Shown: one piece after another, positions 17,296 through 25,322 of the stretch | How the letters are laid out: each line of letters starts with the position of its first letter | Position numbering within the stretch: the stretch's first letter is position 1 | DNA from: Galbitalea sp036266835 | GTDB lineage: Bacteria; Actinomycetota; Actinomycetes; Actinomycetales; Microbacteriaceae | Assembly (NCBI GenBank): GCA_036266835.1 | Contig: DATAXD010000011.1 | Location: 1 to 64,000, forward strand | Length of the DNA stretch: 64,000 bases | Direction: 5' to 3' | Made by a program: the position numbers and the translations under genes | The notes under the pieces: model-generated | Told to the model about the DNA's origin: nothing | What the model saw: only the letters and a program-made list of their open reading frames with translations | Database searches by the model: none

Positions 17296-17350
17296 GAGGG
17301 GCGGCAAAAGGCTCTAACCGGCGCGGTTTTAGAGCCTTTTGCCGCCCCTC
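17296..17350. terminator. 22-bp perfect hairpin, sister of the 15930 hairpin
   Basis: Perfect inverted repeat with 22-base arms at 17296-17317 and 17329-17350 and an 11-base loop. The outer 16 bases (GAGGGGCGGCAAAAGG) are identical to the copy at 15930; three inner stem bases differ, with compensating changes in the other arm. It separates the convergent globin and MFS genes and probably terminates both. Confidence 0.75.
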
Positions 17351-17356
17351 GGGGGA

Positions 17357-18583
17357 TTAGCCGCGCGGGACACCGACCGGTTCTGTATCCGGGATCGGGC
17401 TCGAGTCGCGACCGCGCAGGTCGGGATGCCAGCCGTGGAACGCGATCGCGACCAGGGCGGCGAGCACCGCGAGAACGCTCGCGACGATGAATCCGCCGAT
17501 CGCGCCGTGCCCGTCGATGAAGAAGCCAGCGACGGCCGACCCGGCAGCCGCGCCGATGAGCTGGCCCGTGCCGACCCATCCGTAGGCCTCCGCCGTCTCA
17601 CTGAATCGAACGCTGGATGCGACGATCGCCGACATGACTCCGAGGGCCGGGGCGATCCCGAGGCCGGCGACGAGAAGCGCGCCGGTCAGGGTCCAGAAGG
17701 TGCCGCCGAATTGCAGGGCCACGGCAACCGTCGCGAGCCCGATTCCGATCGCGATCACGACCATCCGCCGTGACAGCGCCCATCGATCGAGCTGCTGGCT
17801 GCCGAGCGCCAGACCACCGATGAGCGAACCGATGGACCAGACCGCGAGGACGATGCCGGCCTGGGGCCCGCGGTGCCCGAACACGGAAACGACATCCGCC
17901 TCGGTGGCTGCGCATGCCCCGATGAGCAGAAGGCCCACGAGCGTTGCGAGGATGACGGGTTTCTTGCGCAAAACGGCGCCCAGCGACCGGCGGCTACGCG
18001 GAATGCGCACCTTGCCTACCTCGGGCGACAGCAGGAACCACAGGCCGCCGCCGAGCAGCAAGACCCCGGGAATCAGAACGCCGATCACCGTCGACACCTG
18101 GATCGATACAAAGGTGATGACGACCGGGCCCGCGATCCAGATGATCTCCTGCGCCGACGCGTCAAGAGCGAAGAGCCTGGTGAGCTGGGACGACGTGACC
18201 ATCTTCGGATAGATCGTCCGAACGGCGGGCTGCACCGGTGGAGTACTCAGCCCACCGATAAATCCGATGACCACGTACATGGGCAGGGTCAGTGTGATGA
18301 ACGCGATCGAGAAAATCGTCGCGGCGCAGACCAGCGTCGTGAGAATCAGAACAGGACGCATGCCCCAACGACCCATCCATCGGCTGGTGAGCGGGCCAGC
18401 GATGGCCTGGCCCACGCTCGTCGCGGCGAGAACGAGGCCCGCTTCCCCGTACGAGTGCGTGACGTACTGAACGCGCAGCAGGTACGCGAGCGACAGCATC
18501 CCATTCGGGAGCCGTGCAGTGAGCTGCGCCGCGATGATTCGCGCGACCCCGGGGGTTCTCAGGAGACTCCCGTATGTGCTCAC
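17357..18583 (-). CDS. MFS transporter
   Basis: 408-residue major facilitator protein with twelve hydrophobic segments. It begins LRTPGVARIIAAQLTARLPNGMLSLAYLLRV, and the TM2-TM3 loop is SRWMGRWGMRPVLIL. This pattern (repeat of TPGVARLLAAQ...RLPxGM) is widespread in uncharacterised actinobacterial MFS proteins. The frame is open 82 codons further upstream, but that extension is Cys-rich and non-conserved in pattern. GTG 18583 has a GAGG ribosome site and gives a normal length. Substrate unknown. Confidence 0.85.
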   Translation of the reverse strand: MSTYGSLLRTPGVARIIAAQLTARLPNGMLSLAYLLRVQYVTHSYGEAGLVLAATSVGQAIAGPLTSRWMGRWGMRPVLILTTLVCAATIFSIAFITLTLPMYVVIGFIGGLSTPPVQPAVRTIYPKMVTSSQLTRLFALDASAQEIIWIAGPVVITFVSIQVSTVIGVLIPGVLLLGGGLWFLLSPEVGKVRIPRSRRSLGAVLRKKPVILATLVGLLLIGACAATEADVVSVFGHRGPQAGIVLAVWSIGSLIGGLALGSQQLDRWALSRRMVVIAIGIGLATVAVALQFGGTFWTLTGALLVAGLGIAPALGVMSAIVASSVRFSETAEAYGWVGTGQLIGAAAGSAVAGFFIDGHGAIGGFIVASVLAVLAALVAIAFHGWHPDLRGRDSSPIPDTEPVGVPRG

Positions 18584-18747
18584 TGGGGCCTCATTTCGCA
18601 CCCAGTCTATCGACCACGTGATCCACTGAGCGTGGGCGTCGGTGGCCACTCGTACGGTTGTCCACAGGCACCCCGGAATTGTGCACAGGAAACACGGGCA
18701 AATGTGCAGAAGTAGTGGCAAGTTGTTGAGAAATTGTGGACGACACG

Positions 18748-18763
18748 CCACGATATCTAGTGT
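18748..18763. promoter_or_regulatory. NrdR box 1
   Basis: CCACGATATCTAGTGT agrees with the consensus ACACWATATWTWGTGT at 13 of 16 positions. It is the upstream member of a tandem pair ahead of nrdA. Confidence 0.65.
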
Positions 18764-18779
18764 CGATCGGGTTGAATAG

Positions 18780-18795
18780 ACCCAAGATATAGGGA
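18780..18795. promoter_or_regulatory. NrdR box 2
   Basis: ACCCAAGATATAGGGA agrees with the NrdR consensus at about 12 of 16 positions and lies 32 bases from box 1, the expected phasing. Weaker than box 1 by itself. Confidence 0.55.
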
Positions 18796-18926
18796 TTGAG
18801 CCGCCGGGTCGGGGGCGTTGGAATGGCAATATCCAGGGGCATTTCGTTGTTTAATCAACGGGATGTTCACGGCGCAATCGGCATCGAAATTGCCGGGCGC
18901 GCCGCAGCATTGATAAGGAGTTTTTC

Positions 18927-21383
18927 GTGACAATTACCGTCGTCAAGCGCAACGGCCAGCGTGAGCCGTACGACGCGAACAAGATCAACCTCGCGATCGA
19001 GAACGCGAGCGCCGGTCTCGACGAGAACATCACGTGGGTGACCCAGATCGCCTCCGAACTGGAGCTCACCCTGTTCGACGGCATCACGACCCAGCAACTC
19101 GACGAGGCCGTCATCCAGGTCGCGCTGCAGAACGTCAAAGACGACCCCGCATTCGACGTTGTCGCGGCCCGGCTGCTGCTTAAGACGATCTACAAGCGCG
19201 TACTCGGCGACTACGAGACCGCCGACGAGCTCAAGAAACTGCACAAGGAGCACTTCGCCACCAACATCCGTCGCGGAGTCGACGAGGGTCTGCTCGACTC
19301 GCGCCTGATCGAGATGTTCGATCTCCAGAAGCTGGCCGACTCGCTCGAGCCCGAGAACGATGAGCTGCTCAAGTACATCGGGCTGGTCACGCTCGCCAAC
19401 CGCTATGGCATCAAGGGGCGCAACGGCGACGCGCTCGAAGTGCCGCAGTACTTCTGGATGCGGATCGCGATGGGGCTCTCGCTCAACGAGTCCGACCCGA
19501 CGACCCACGCGCTCGCGTTCTACAACAAGATGTCCAGGCTCGAGTACATCGCCGCCGGCTCGACTCTCGTCAACGCGGGCACCGCGTATCCGCAACTCGC
19601 GAACTGCTTCGTCATGGAGATGCAGGACGACATGGAGCACATCGCCAAGACGACGCGCGATGTCATGTGGCTGACCAAGGGCACCGGCGGCATCGGGCTG
19701 TCGGTGACGAAGCTGCGTGCCCAGGGCTCGCCCATCCGCTCAAACAACACGACCTCCACGGGGCCGATTCCGTTCATGCACACGATCGACTCGATTCTTC
19801 GGGCCGTCAGCCGCGGCGGCAAGAAGTTCGGCGCCCTGTGCTTCTACATGGAGAATTGGCACCTCGACTTTCCCGAGTTCCTCGACCTGCGACAGAACTC
19901 CGGCGACCCTTACCGCCGCACCCGCACCGCGAACACCGCCGTCTGGATCAGTGACGAGTTCATGAAGCGCGTGCAGAACGACGACGACTGGTACCTGTTC
20001 GACCCGCTCGAAGTCTCCGACCTCAACGAGCTCTATGGCAGCGCGTTCTCGGTCCGCTACAACGAATACGTGGCCAAGGCCGAGGCCGGCGAAATGCGGA
20101 TGTTCAAGAAGCTTGGCGCGCGCGAGCAGTTCAAGTCCATCCTGATTTCCCTCCAGACGACGAGCCATCCGTGGCTGACCTGGAAGGACACGATCAACAA
20201 CCGCGCCCTGAACAACAACACCGGCACGATCCACCTGTCGAACCTCTGCACGGAGATCACGCTTCCGCAGGACAAGGACAACGTCTCGGTCTGCAACCTG
20301 GTATCGATCAACCTGTCGCAGCATTTGCTTCCGACCATGTCCGTCGACTTCGCAAAGGTCGAGGAGAGCGCGCGGCTCGCGATCCGTCAGCTCGACAACC
20401 TCATCGACATCACTCGCTCCTCCGTCAAGGAGGCCGACTTCTCGAACCACCAGAACCGTGCCGTGGGGCTCGGAGTGATGGGTTTCACCGACATCATCGA
20501 GCGGATGGGTATCTCGTACGAGAGCGAAGCCGCCTACGAGCTGATCGACGAGATCATGGAACACGTCTCCTACGCCGCCATCGACGAGAGCACCAGCCTC
20601 GCCAAGGAACGCGGCGCCTACCCAAACTTCGAAGGCTCGCGCTGGTCGCAGGGAATGGTGCCGTTCGACTCGATCGCACTGACCGAAGCCGATCGTGGCA
20701 CCCCGATTGCCGTTAACCGCACGACTCGCCTCGACTGGGATGCCCTTCGCGCGAAGGTGAAGGGCGGCATGCGCAACGCGACGCTGATGGCGATCGCGCC
20801 GACCGCGTCCATTGGGCTGGTTGCCGGAACGACTCCGGGCTTCGACCCGCAGTTCGCTCAGATCTTCAGCCGCGCTACCTCCAACGGTAAGTTCCTCGAG
20901 GTCAACCGCAACCTCGTCAACGACCTCCAGAAGCTCGGTATCTGGGAGTCGACCAAGGAGACGATCCTGCGGAGCCAGGGCGACATCCAGAACATTGCCG
21001 CGATCCCGGATGCGGTGAAGGCGACCTACAAGACGAGTTTCCAGCTCTCGCCGTACTCGTTCCTCGAGGTTGCCGCGCGCGCCCAGAAGTGGATCGACCA
21101 GGCCATCAGCCGCAACATGTACCTGGAAACGCGCGATCTCGGCGACATGATGGACATCTACTTCGGCGCCTGGGAGCGCGGCGTCAAGACGACCTACTAC
21201 TTGCACATGAAGCCGCGTCACACCGCCGAACAGTCGACGGTCAAGGTGAACAAGGCAGAAGACCTGACGGGTACTGCCACCGCATCCGATTCGGCGGGCA
21301 GTGCGACCGACTCGGCCATTGCTGCCGTCGCGGGCCCCGCACGTCGCGGTTTCGGCGGGCTCACTCCGAAGTCGGAGGGTTGA
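18927..21383 (+). CDS. nrdA: Ribonucleoside-diphosphate reductase large subunit (class I NrdA)
   Basis: Catalytic alpha subunit of class I ribonucleotide reductase, which makes dNDPs from NDPs, 818 residues. An ATP-cone occupies about residues 1-95 (VVKRNGQREPYDANKINLAIENA), the allosteric activity site. Active-site residues are present: the Cys of QLANCF, the N-x-C-x-E of LSNLCTEI, the Cys of VSVCNLVSINLS and the radical-transfer pair Tyr757-Tyr758 (TTYYLHM). The C-terminus, after a 60-residue linker, is RGFGGLTPKSEG and has no Cys, although class I NrdA normally ends in a redox-active CxxC or CxxxxC tail. That tail is found in the next small frame (21386-21490). The start is GTG 18927 with AAGGAG 6 bases upstream. 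Confidence 0.95.
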   Translation: MTITVVKRNGQREPYDANKINLAIENASAGLDENITWVTQIASELELTLFDGITTQQLDEAVIQVALQNVKDDPAFDVVAARLLLKTIYKRVLGDYETADELKKLHKEHFATNIRRGVDEGLLDSRLIEMFDLQKLADSLEPENDELLKYIGLVTLANRYGIKGRNGDALEVPQYFWMRIAMGLSLNESDPTTHALAFYNKMSRLEYIAAGSTLVNAGTAYPQLANCFVMEMQDDMEHIAKTTRDVMWLTKGTGGIGLSVTKLRAQGSPIRSNNTTSTGPIPFMHTIDSILRAVSRGGKKFGALCFYMENWHLDFPEFLDLRQNSGDPYRRTRTANTAVWISDEFMKRVQNDDDWYLFDPLEVSDLNELYGSAFSVRYNEYVAKAEAGEMRMFKKLGAREQFKSILISLQTTSHPWLTWKDTINNRALNNNTGTIHLSNLCTEITLPQDKDNVSVCNLVSINLSQHLLPTMSVDFAKVEESARLAIRQLDNLIDITRSSVKEADFSNHQNRAVGLGVMGFTDIIERMGISYESEAAYELIDEIMEHVSYAAIDESTSLAKERGAYPNFEGSRWSQGMVPFDSIALTEADRGTPIAVNRTTRLDWDALRAKVKGGMRNATLMAIAPTASIGLVAGTTPGFDPQFAQIFSRATSNGKFLEVNRNLVNDLQKLGIWESTKETILRSQGDIQNIAAIPDAVKATYKTSFQLSPYSFLEVAARAQKWIDQAISRNMYLETRDLGDMMDIYFGAWERGVKTTYYLHMKPRHTAEQSTVKVNKAEDLTGTATASDSAGSATDSAIAAVAGPARRGFGGLTPKSEG

Positions 21384-21385
21384 GG

Positions 21386-21490
21386 GTGGACCTGTTCAAC
21401 GAACTGCAGGTTGGCACTTCGCGTGTCGTGGAAGAGTACTTCGTACCGGTCGACCCGATGGACGACCTCCAGTGCGAGAGCTGCCAGTAG
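21386..21490 (+). CDS. Detached CxxC tail of NrdA (34 codons)
   Basis: Short frame of 34 residues starting GTG 21386 and ending DDLQCESCQ with its stop directly before the nrdB ATG. The ending closely resembles the redox-active C-terminal tail of class I NrdA (E. coli NrdA ends DDGCESGACKI), which relays electrons from thioredoxin to the active-site disulfide. nrdA itself stops at 21383 without any Cys tail. The small frame is in the -1 frame relative to nrdA. It has its own GGAGG at 21374-21378, 7 bases before the GTG, so independent translation is credible. A single-base indel in nrdA (real or from sequencing) would explain it equally well. No standard slippery heptamer is seen. Confidence 0.6.
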   Translation: MDLFNELQVGTSRVVEEYFVPVDPMDDLQCESCQ

Positions 21491-22483
21491 ATGCCAATCC
21501 TAGGAACGGGCTTGCAGGAGGGACTGCTCCTCAAGCCCATCAAGTACCAGTGGGCGATGGACCTTTACGACCAGGCCGTCGCCAACACCTGGTTCCCCAA
21601 CGAGATCCAGCTCGGCGAAGACATCGCCGACTTCAAGAAGATGACTGATGAGGAACGCCACGCCGTAACCTTCCTGATGAGTTACTTCAATCCGAACGAA
21701 CTCCTGGTCAACAAGGCGCTCGCCTTCGGGGTTTACCCGTACGTCAGTGCCGCGGAATGCAGCCTTTATCTCGCCAAGCAGATGTGGGAAGAGGCCAACC
21801 ACTGCATGAGTTTCGAGTACGTCCTCGAAACCTTCCCGATCGACCGCAACGAGGCCTACAACGCGCACGTCGATATTCCGTCCATGGCTCGAAAAGAAGA
21901 ATTCGAGTTGAAGTACATCCGTCGCATGACGGAGCAGACTCTCGACATCACGACAACCGAGGGCAAGAAGGACTTCGTCCGCAACCTCGTCGCGTACAAC
22001 GTCATCCTCGAGGGCGTCTGGTTTTATTCGGGCTTCATGGTCGCCCTGTCGTTCCGCCAGCGGAACCTGCTGCGCAACTTCGGATCGCTAATGGACTGGG
22101 TGGTCCGCGACGAATCCCTGCATCTCAAGTTCGGTATCAACCTGATCCTCACCGTGCTCGAAGAGAATCCCGACCTTCAGACCGAAGAATTCGCTGCGGA
22201 GATCAAGCAGATGATCCTGGATGCCGTGGAGATGGAAGAGGAATACAACCGCGATCTGCTTCCCGGCGGCATCCTCGGCCTCAACGCCAGCTACATCAAC
22301 CAATACGTGAAGTACCTGGCCGACCGCAGGCTCGAGGAACTCGGCTTCGAGGCCGAGTACAACGTGTCGAATCCGGCGAAGTGGATGGCGGCAGCCAACG
22401 ACACCCTGCAACTGGTGAACTTCTTCGAGTCGACGAACACCTCGTACGAGTCGAACGCCTCGGCTACGGAGTCGAAGAAGTAG
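21491..22483 (+). CDS. nrdB: Ribonucleotide reductase small subunit, class Ic type (NrdB)
   Basis: Radical-generating beta subunit, 330 residues, ferritin-like fold. The metal ligands are Glu70 (NPNELL), Glu101 and His104 (EANHCMSF), Glu174 (ILEGVWFY), Glu208 and His211 (RDESLHL). The position that carries the radical Tyr in class Ia (E-x-x-H-x-x-x-Y) is Phe108, and the first ligand is Glu instead of Asp. Both substitutions are those of the class Ic enzyme of Chlamydia trachomatis, which uses a Mn/Fe cofactor in place of a tyrosyl radical. The start ATG immediately follows the stop of the 34-codon frame (zero gap), implying coupled translation with nrdA. Confidence 0.95.
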   Translation: MPILGTGLQEGLLLKPIKYQWAMDLYDQAVANTWFPNEIQLGEDIADFKKMTDEERHAVTFLMSYFNPNELLVNKALAFGVYPYVSAAECSLYLAKQMWEEANHCMSFEYVLETFPIDRNEAYNAHVDIPSMARKEEFELKYIRRMTEQTLDITTTEGKKDFVRNLVAYNVILEGVWFYSGFMVALSFRQRNLLRNFGSLMDWVVRDESLHLKFGINLILTVLEENPDLQTEEFAAEIKQMILDAVEMEEEYNRDLLPGGILGLNASYINQYVKYLADRRLEELGFEAEYNVSNPAKWMAAANDTLQLVNFFESTNTSYESNASATESKK

Positions 22484-22484
22484 C

Positions 22485-22964
22485 TTGACGATCGAAATTC
22501 GGCGGATCGACTACAACGATCCGCGCGCCATAGTCATCCGCGAGGCGATGGATGCGGAGATGGGCGTGCTGTACGCCGGCGTCGACGAGTCGTTCGACGA
22601 CGACATGCGCACCGCAATTGGTGCTTCGCTCGCGGTCCATCCCGAGCAGATGATCGCGACCATCGGTGCCCTGGATGGCGAGAAGCTCGTGGGTCACGCC
22701 GCGCTTCGGCCGTTCGAGGATGACCTCGAGGTCAAGCGAGTCATTGTGCTGCCCGAGTACCGCGGGCGCGGCATTTCGAAGCAACTGATGTCCGAACTCG
22801 AGATCATCGGCCGAGAGTCCGGGGCAAAACGACTCATCCTTCAAACCGGCGATCGCCAGGTCGAAGCGATCGCGCTGTACGAGGCGATCGGGTATCGGCA
22901 AATCGAGCGGTTCGGGCTCTACGCGCCCATTCCGTTCTTCCTCTGCTACGGAAAGCAGCTGTAG
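22485..22964 (+). CDS. GNAT family N-acetyltransferase
   Basis: 159-residue acetyltransferase. The acetyl-CoA-binding motif A is VKRVIVLPEYRGRGISKQLMSELE (about residues 83-106), and motif B is AIALYEAIGYRQIERFGLY. The substrate is unknown. TTG 22485 lies one base after the nrdB stop, so it may be translated as the last gene of the nrd operon, although a functional link to nucleotide reduction is not evident. Confidence 0.85.
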   Translation: MTIEIRRIDYNDPRAIVIREAMDAEMGVLYAGVDESFDDDMRTAIGASLAVHPEQMIATIGALDGEKLVGHAALRPFEDDLEVKRVIVLPEYRGRGISKQLMSELEIIGRESGAKRLILQTGDRQVEAIALYEAIGYRQIERFGLYAPIPFFLCYGKQL

Positions 22965-23030
22965 GCAGCGGCTCTTGCCAAGGAATTGCGTCGATTCGTA
23001 ATGTTCTTGCAGACGAGTCATACTGGCAAC

Positions 23031-24797
23031 GTGGCCGTCCAGCGCAGCGCATCGACAATCTCGGTCGACAAGCGCAGGCCGATCGGCTCGCTCATTGCGA
23101 TGTTCCGCCCCTACCGCGCGTCGATGCTTCTGGCCACCGTTGTCTTCGTCATCAAGGACAGCCCGATCTGGATTCTGCCGATCCTTACCGCCAACATCAT
23201 TGACGTAGTCGTCGAGCACAAGCCGGTCGAGCAGCTGTGGCTCAACGCGGGAATCGCCGCAATCATCCTGGTGATGAACTATCCGCTCAACGTCCTTTAC
23301 GTGAGCCGGTTCAGCAACGCCGTGCGCCATGTTGCCGCGGATCTGCGCAACGGGATGTCGAGTCGACTGCAGCTGCTCACGATCGGATTTCATTCGCGCA
23401 CGAGCGCGGCCGTCATCCAGAGCAAGGTCGTGCGCGACGCCGAGAACGTCGAGCTCGCTCTCAACCAGTCGTACGGAGTCGGTCTCTCGGCGATCTGCGT
23501 CCTCGTTGGCGCGCTGGTGTCGACCGCCGTTCGCGTCCCCAGCTTCGTCCCCGTATTCGTCGTGATCGTACCGATCGCGGCGGTGTTGCTCATCATGCTG
23601 AGGCGCCGATCGGGCAGTCTCAATGAGTCCCTGCGGCACGAGGTCGAAACGTTCTCGTCGCGGATCGGCGAGATGGCCGCGCTGATGCCGATCACGCGCG
23701 CGCACGCGCTCGAGGATGTCGCGCTCGAGCGGGTCTCGACGAGCGTCGAAGATGTGCGCTCGGCCGCGGTCGCGCTCGACAAGTTCAACGGCAGGTTCGG
23801 TTCGATTACCTGGATCTCATACCAAAGCCTCGGCGTATTCTGCCTGGTCGCCGCGTCGTTTGCGGCTCTCACCCGTTTCATCCCGATCACGGCGGGCGAA
23901 GTGGTCCTGCTCAGCGGATATTTCACGATCCTCACCGGAGCGATCGTCAATCTCCTCAACCTGCTGCCCGTCATGACGAAGGCGCGTGAATCGATGCGGT
24001 CGATTGCGGAGGTCCTGCAGGAGCCAGACGTCGAGCTCAACGTCGGTAAGCGGGCCGTTGCCAGCGTCGCCGGGAACCTGCGCTTCGAACGGCTCGGCTA
24101 TCGATACACGCCGCGGGGGAAGCCGGCGCTCAGTGATATCGAGCTCGAGGTCGCGCCCGGTGAGACGATCGCGTTCGTCGGCCCTTCGGGTTCGGGCAAG
24201 TCGACACTGCTCAATGTCGTGCTCGGTTTCCTGCGTCCGACCAGCGGCCGCCTGCTTCTCGACGGTGTCGACACGCAAACGCTCGACCTGCGCACGTTCC
24301 GTTCCCGGGTGTCGGTGGTGCCGCAGGAATCGGTGCTGTTCGAGGGCACCATCCGTGACAACGTCGCCTACGGATTGAGCGACGCCAGCGACGCTGCCGT
24401 GCTCGATGCCCTGCGCGGGGCAAACGCGCTCGAGATCGTCGATGCGCTGCCGGATGGTTGGGACACGATCGTCGGAGAACGCGGTGCGCGTTTGTCGGGC
24501 GGGCAGCGTCAGCGGATCGCGATCGCGCGCGCCCTCATCCGGGACCCGCGAGTGCTGCTGCTCGACGAGGCGACTTCTGCGCTCGACGGCGAGTCGGAGA
24601 AGCTGGTGCAGGATGCGGTGGAGCGGCTCATGGGCGGTCGCACGACGCTCATCGTGGCGCACCGCCTGTCGACCATCCGGGCCGCTGACCGAATCGCGGT
24701 GCTGGATGCCGGCCGGCTCGTCGAGATCGGAACACACAAGAACCTGCTTGCGGCGGGTGGCCGATATTCGACGCTGTACTCGGCGCAGAGTTTCTGA
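23031..24797 (+). CDS. ABC exporter, fused membrane and ATPase domains
   Basis: Half-transporter of the ABCB/MsbA type, 588 residues from GTG 23031. Six membrane helices fill the first 300 residues (MLLATVVFVIKDSPIWILPILTANIIDVVV through ITAGEVVLLSGYFTILTGAIV). The nucleotide-binding domain has Walker A GPSGSGKST, Q-loop VPQESVLFEG, signature LSGGQRQR, Walker B VLLLDEATSALD and H-loop IVAHRLSTI, all intact, so it probably works as a homodimer. A -10-like CATACT at 23019-23024 suggests a leaderless message beginning at the GTG; ATG 23001 and TTG 22986 are alternatives. Lipid, peptide or drug export is the family role; no substrate can be assigned. Confidence 0.88.
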   Translation: MAVQRSASTISVDKRRPIGSLIAMFRPYRASMLLATVVFVIKDSPIWILPILTANIIDVVVEHKPVEQLWLNAGIAAIILVMNYPLNVLYVSRFSNAVRHVAADLRNGMSSRLQLLTIGFHSRTSAAVIQSKVVRDAENVELALNQSYGVGLSAICVLVGALVSTAVRVPSFVPVFVVIVPIAAVLLIMLRRRSGSLNESLRHEVETFSSRIGEMAALMPITRAHALEDVALERVSTSVEDVRSAAVALDKFNGRFGSITWISYQSLGVFCLVAASFAALTRFIPITAGEVVLLSGYFTILTGAIVNLLNLLPVMTKARESMRSIAEVLQEPDVELNVGKRAVASVAGNLRFERLGYRYTPRGKPALSDIELEVAPGETIAFVGPSGSGKSTLLNVVLGFLRPTSGRLLLDGVDTQTLDLRTFRSRVSVVPQESVLFEGTIRDNVAYGLSDASDAAVLDALRGANALEIVDALPDGWDTIVGERGARLSGGQRQRIAIARALIRDPRVLLLDEATSALDGESEKLVQDAVERLMGGRTTLIVAHRLSTIRAADRIAVLDAGRLVEIGTHKNLLAAGGRYSTLYSAQSF

Positions 24798-25322
24798 CCG
24801 CTGCCGTCGCGACGACGCCGCAGCCGCGTGACGACCAGCAGAATCGCACCAATCACGACGATGCCGATCGAGCCAGGAATCACGTAGGGCGGAATCGAGA
24901 CGCCGGTGGTCGCGAGGGCGACGACCGCTGCAGTTGCGATTGCCAGAGGTTTCACGAGACCGCTCCGGGGGAAGACTTGACTGCTTCGACAGTCCGATGC
25001 CCACATGCTAGTACCTGGCGCAGAAGTTCCCGCCCGAGGGCGCCGTGACGGCAACCGGCGTAATAGCGGCGGCGCCGAGACAACGATCGAGTATCGAAGC
25101 TTCACTCCGTGCAGAAGTTGTAGCCCGGAAGCGCTTTCAGTGGTTAGCTAATCACCACGGCGGATCGCGCATCACACGCAGGTGGTGACTCGCCAGCAAT
25201 CCCCAAGTAAGGTCTGAATACATCCCTGAGGCAATGCGGCATGGCTTGACCCATCTCTGCAATGCTGTCCCCCGCTTGGGGACGGGGACTGCCCAAGTGA
25301 ATTACGAAAGGAACCACATTCC
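24798..25322. other. 525-base region without a convincing gene
   Basis: On the minus strand a frame starts at GTG 24955 (GGAG 8 bases upstream). It encodes a hydrophobic segment, ATTGVSIPPYVIPGSIG then IVVIGAILLVV, and ends RLRRRRDGS. This looks like the C-terminal anchor of a sortase-type surface protein, but it reads on into the ABC exporter gene to 24509, so it is either a remnant or a small membrane protein that lost its stop. The region from 25106 to 25322 is the upstream region of the Liv operon; an imperfect palindrome around TTAGCTAA lies at about 25140-25160, and GAAAGGA precedes the ATG at 25323. Confidence 0.4.

Larger units (their letters stand above)
18584..18926 (+). promoter_or_regulatory. 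Regulatory region of the nrdAB operon
   Basis: 343 bases without a gene, between the divergently transcribed MFS gene and nrdA. It holds two 16-base NrdR-box-like palindromes, CCACGATATCTAGTGT (18748-18763) and ACCCAAGATATAGGGA (18780-18795), whose starts are 32 bases apart, the three-helical-turn spacing typical of tandem NrdR sites. It also holds TTGTCCACA (18658-18666), TTGTGCACA (18679-18687) and, inverted, TCGTCCACA (18735-18743), which match the DnaA box exactly or with one change. The ribosome site AAGGAG is at 18915-18920. Binding by NrdR and DnaA is inference. Confidence 0.65.

Noticed and set aside
18584..18829. Cys-rich N-terminal extension of the MFS gene
   Set aside because: It covers the NrdR/DnaA box region and does not resemble MFS proteins; GTG 18583 has a good ribosome site.
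19740..21221. Long minus-strand frame (493 codons) opposite nrdA
   Set aside because: It is a shadow of the GC-rich nrdA codon pattern and has no known domain.
21381..21386. Programmed -1 frameshift joining nrdA to its tail
   Set aside because: No slippery X-XXY-YYZ heptamer lies in frame here, and no strong pseudoknot was seen; a separate start or an indel explains the data more simply.
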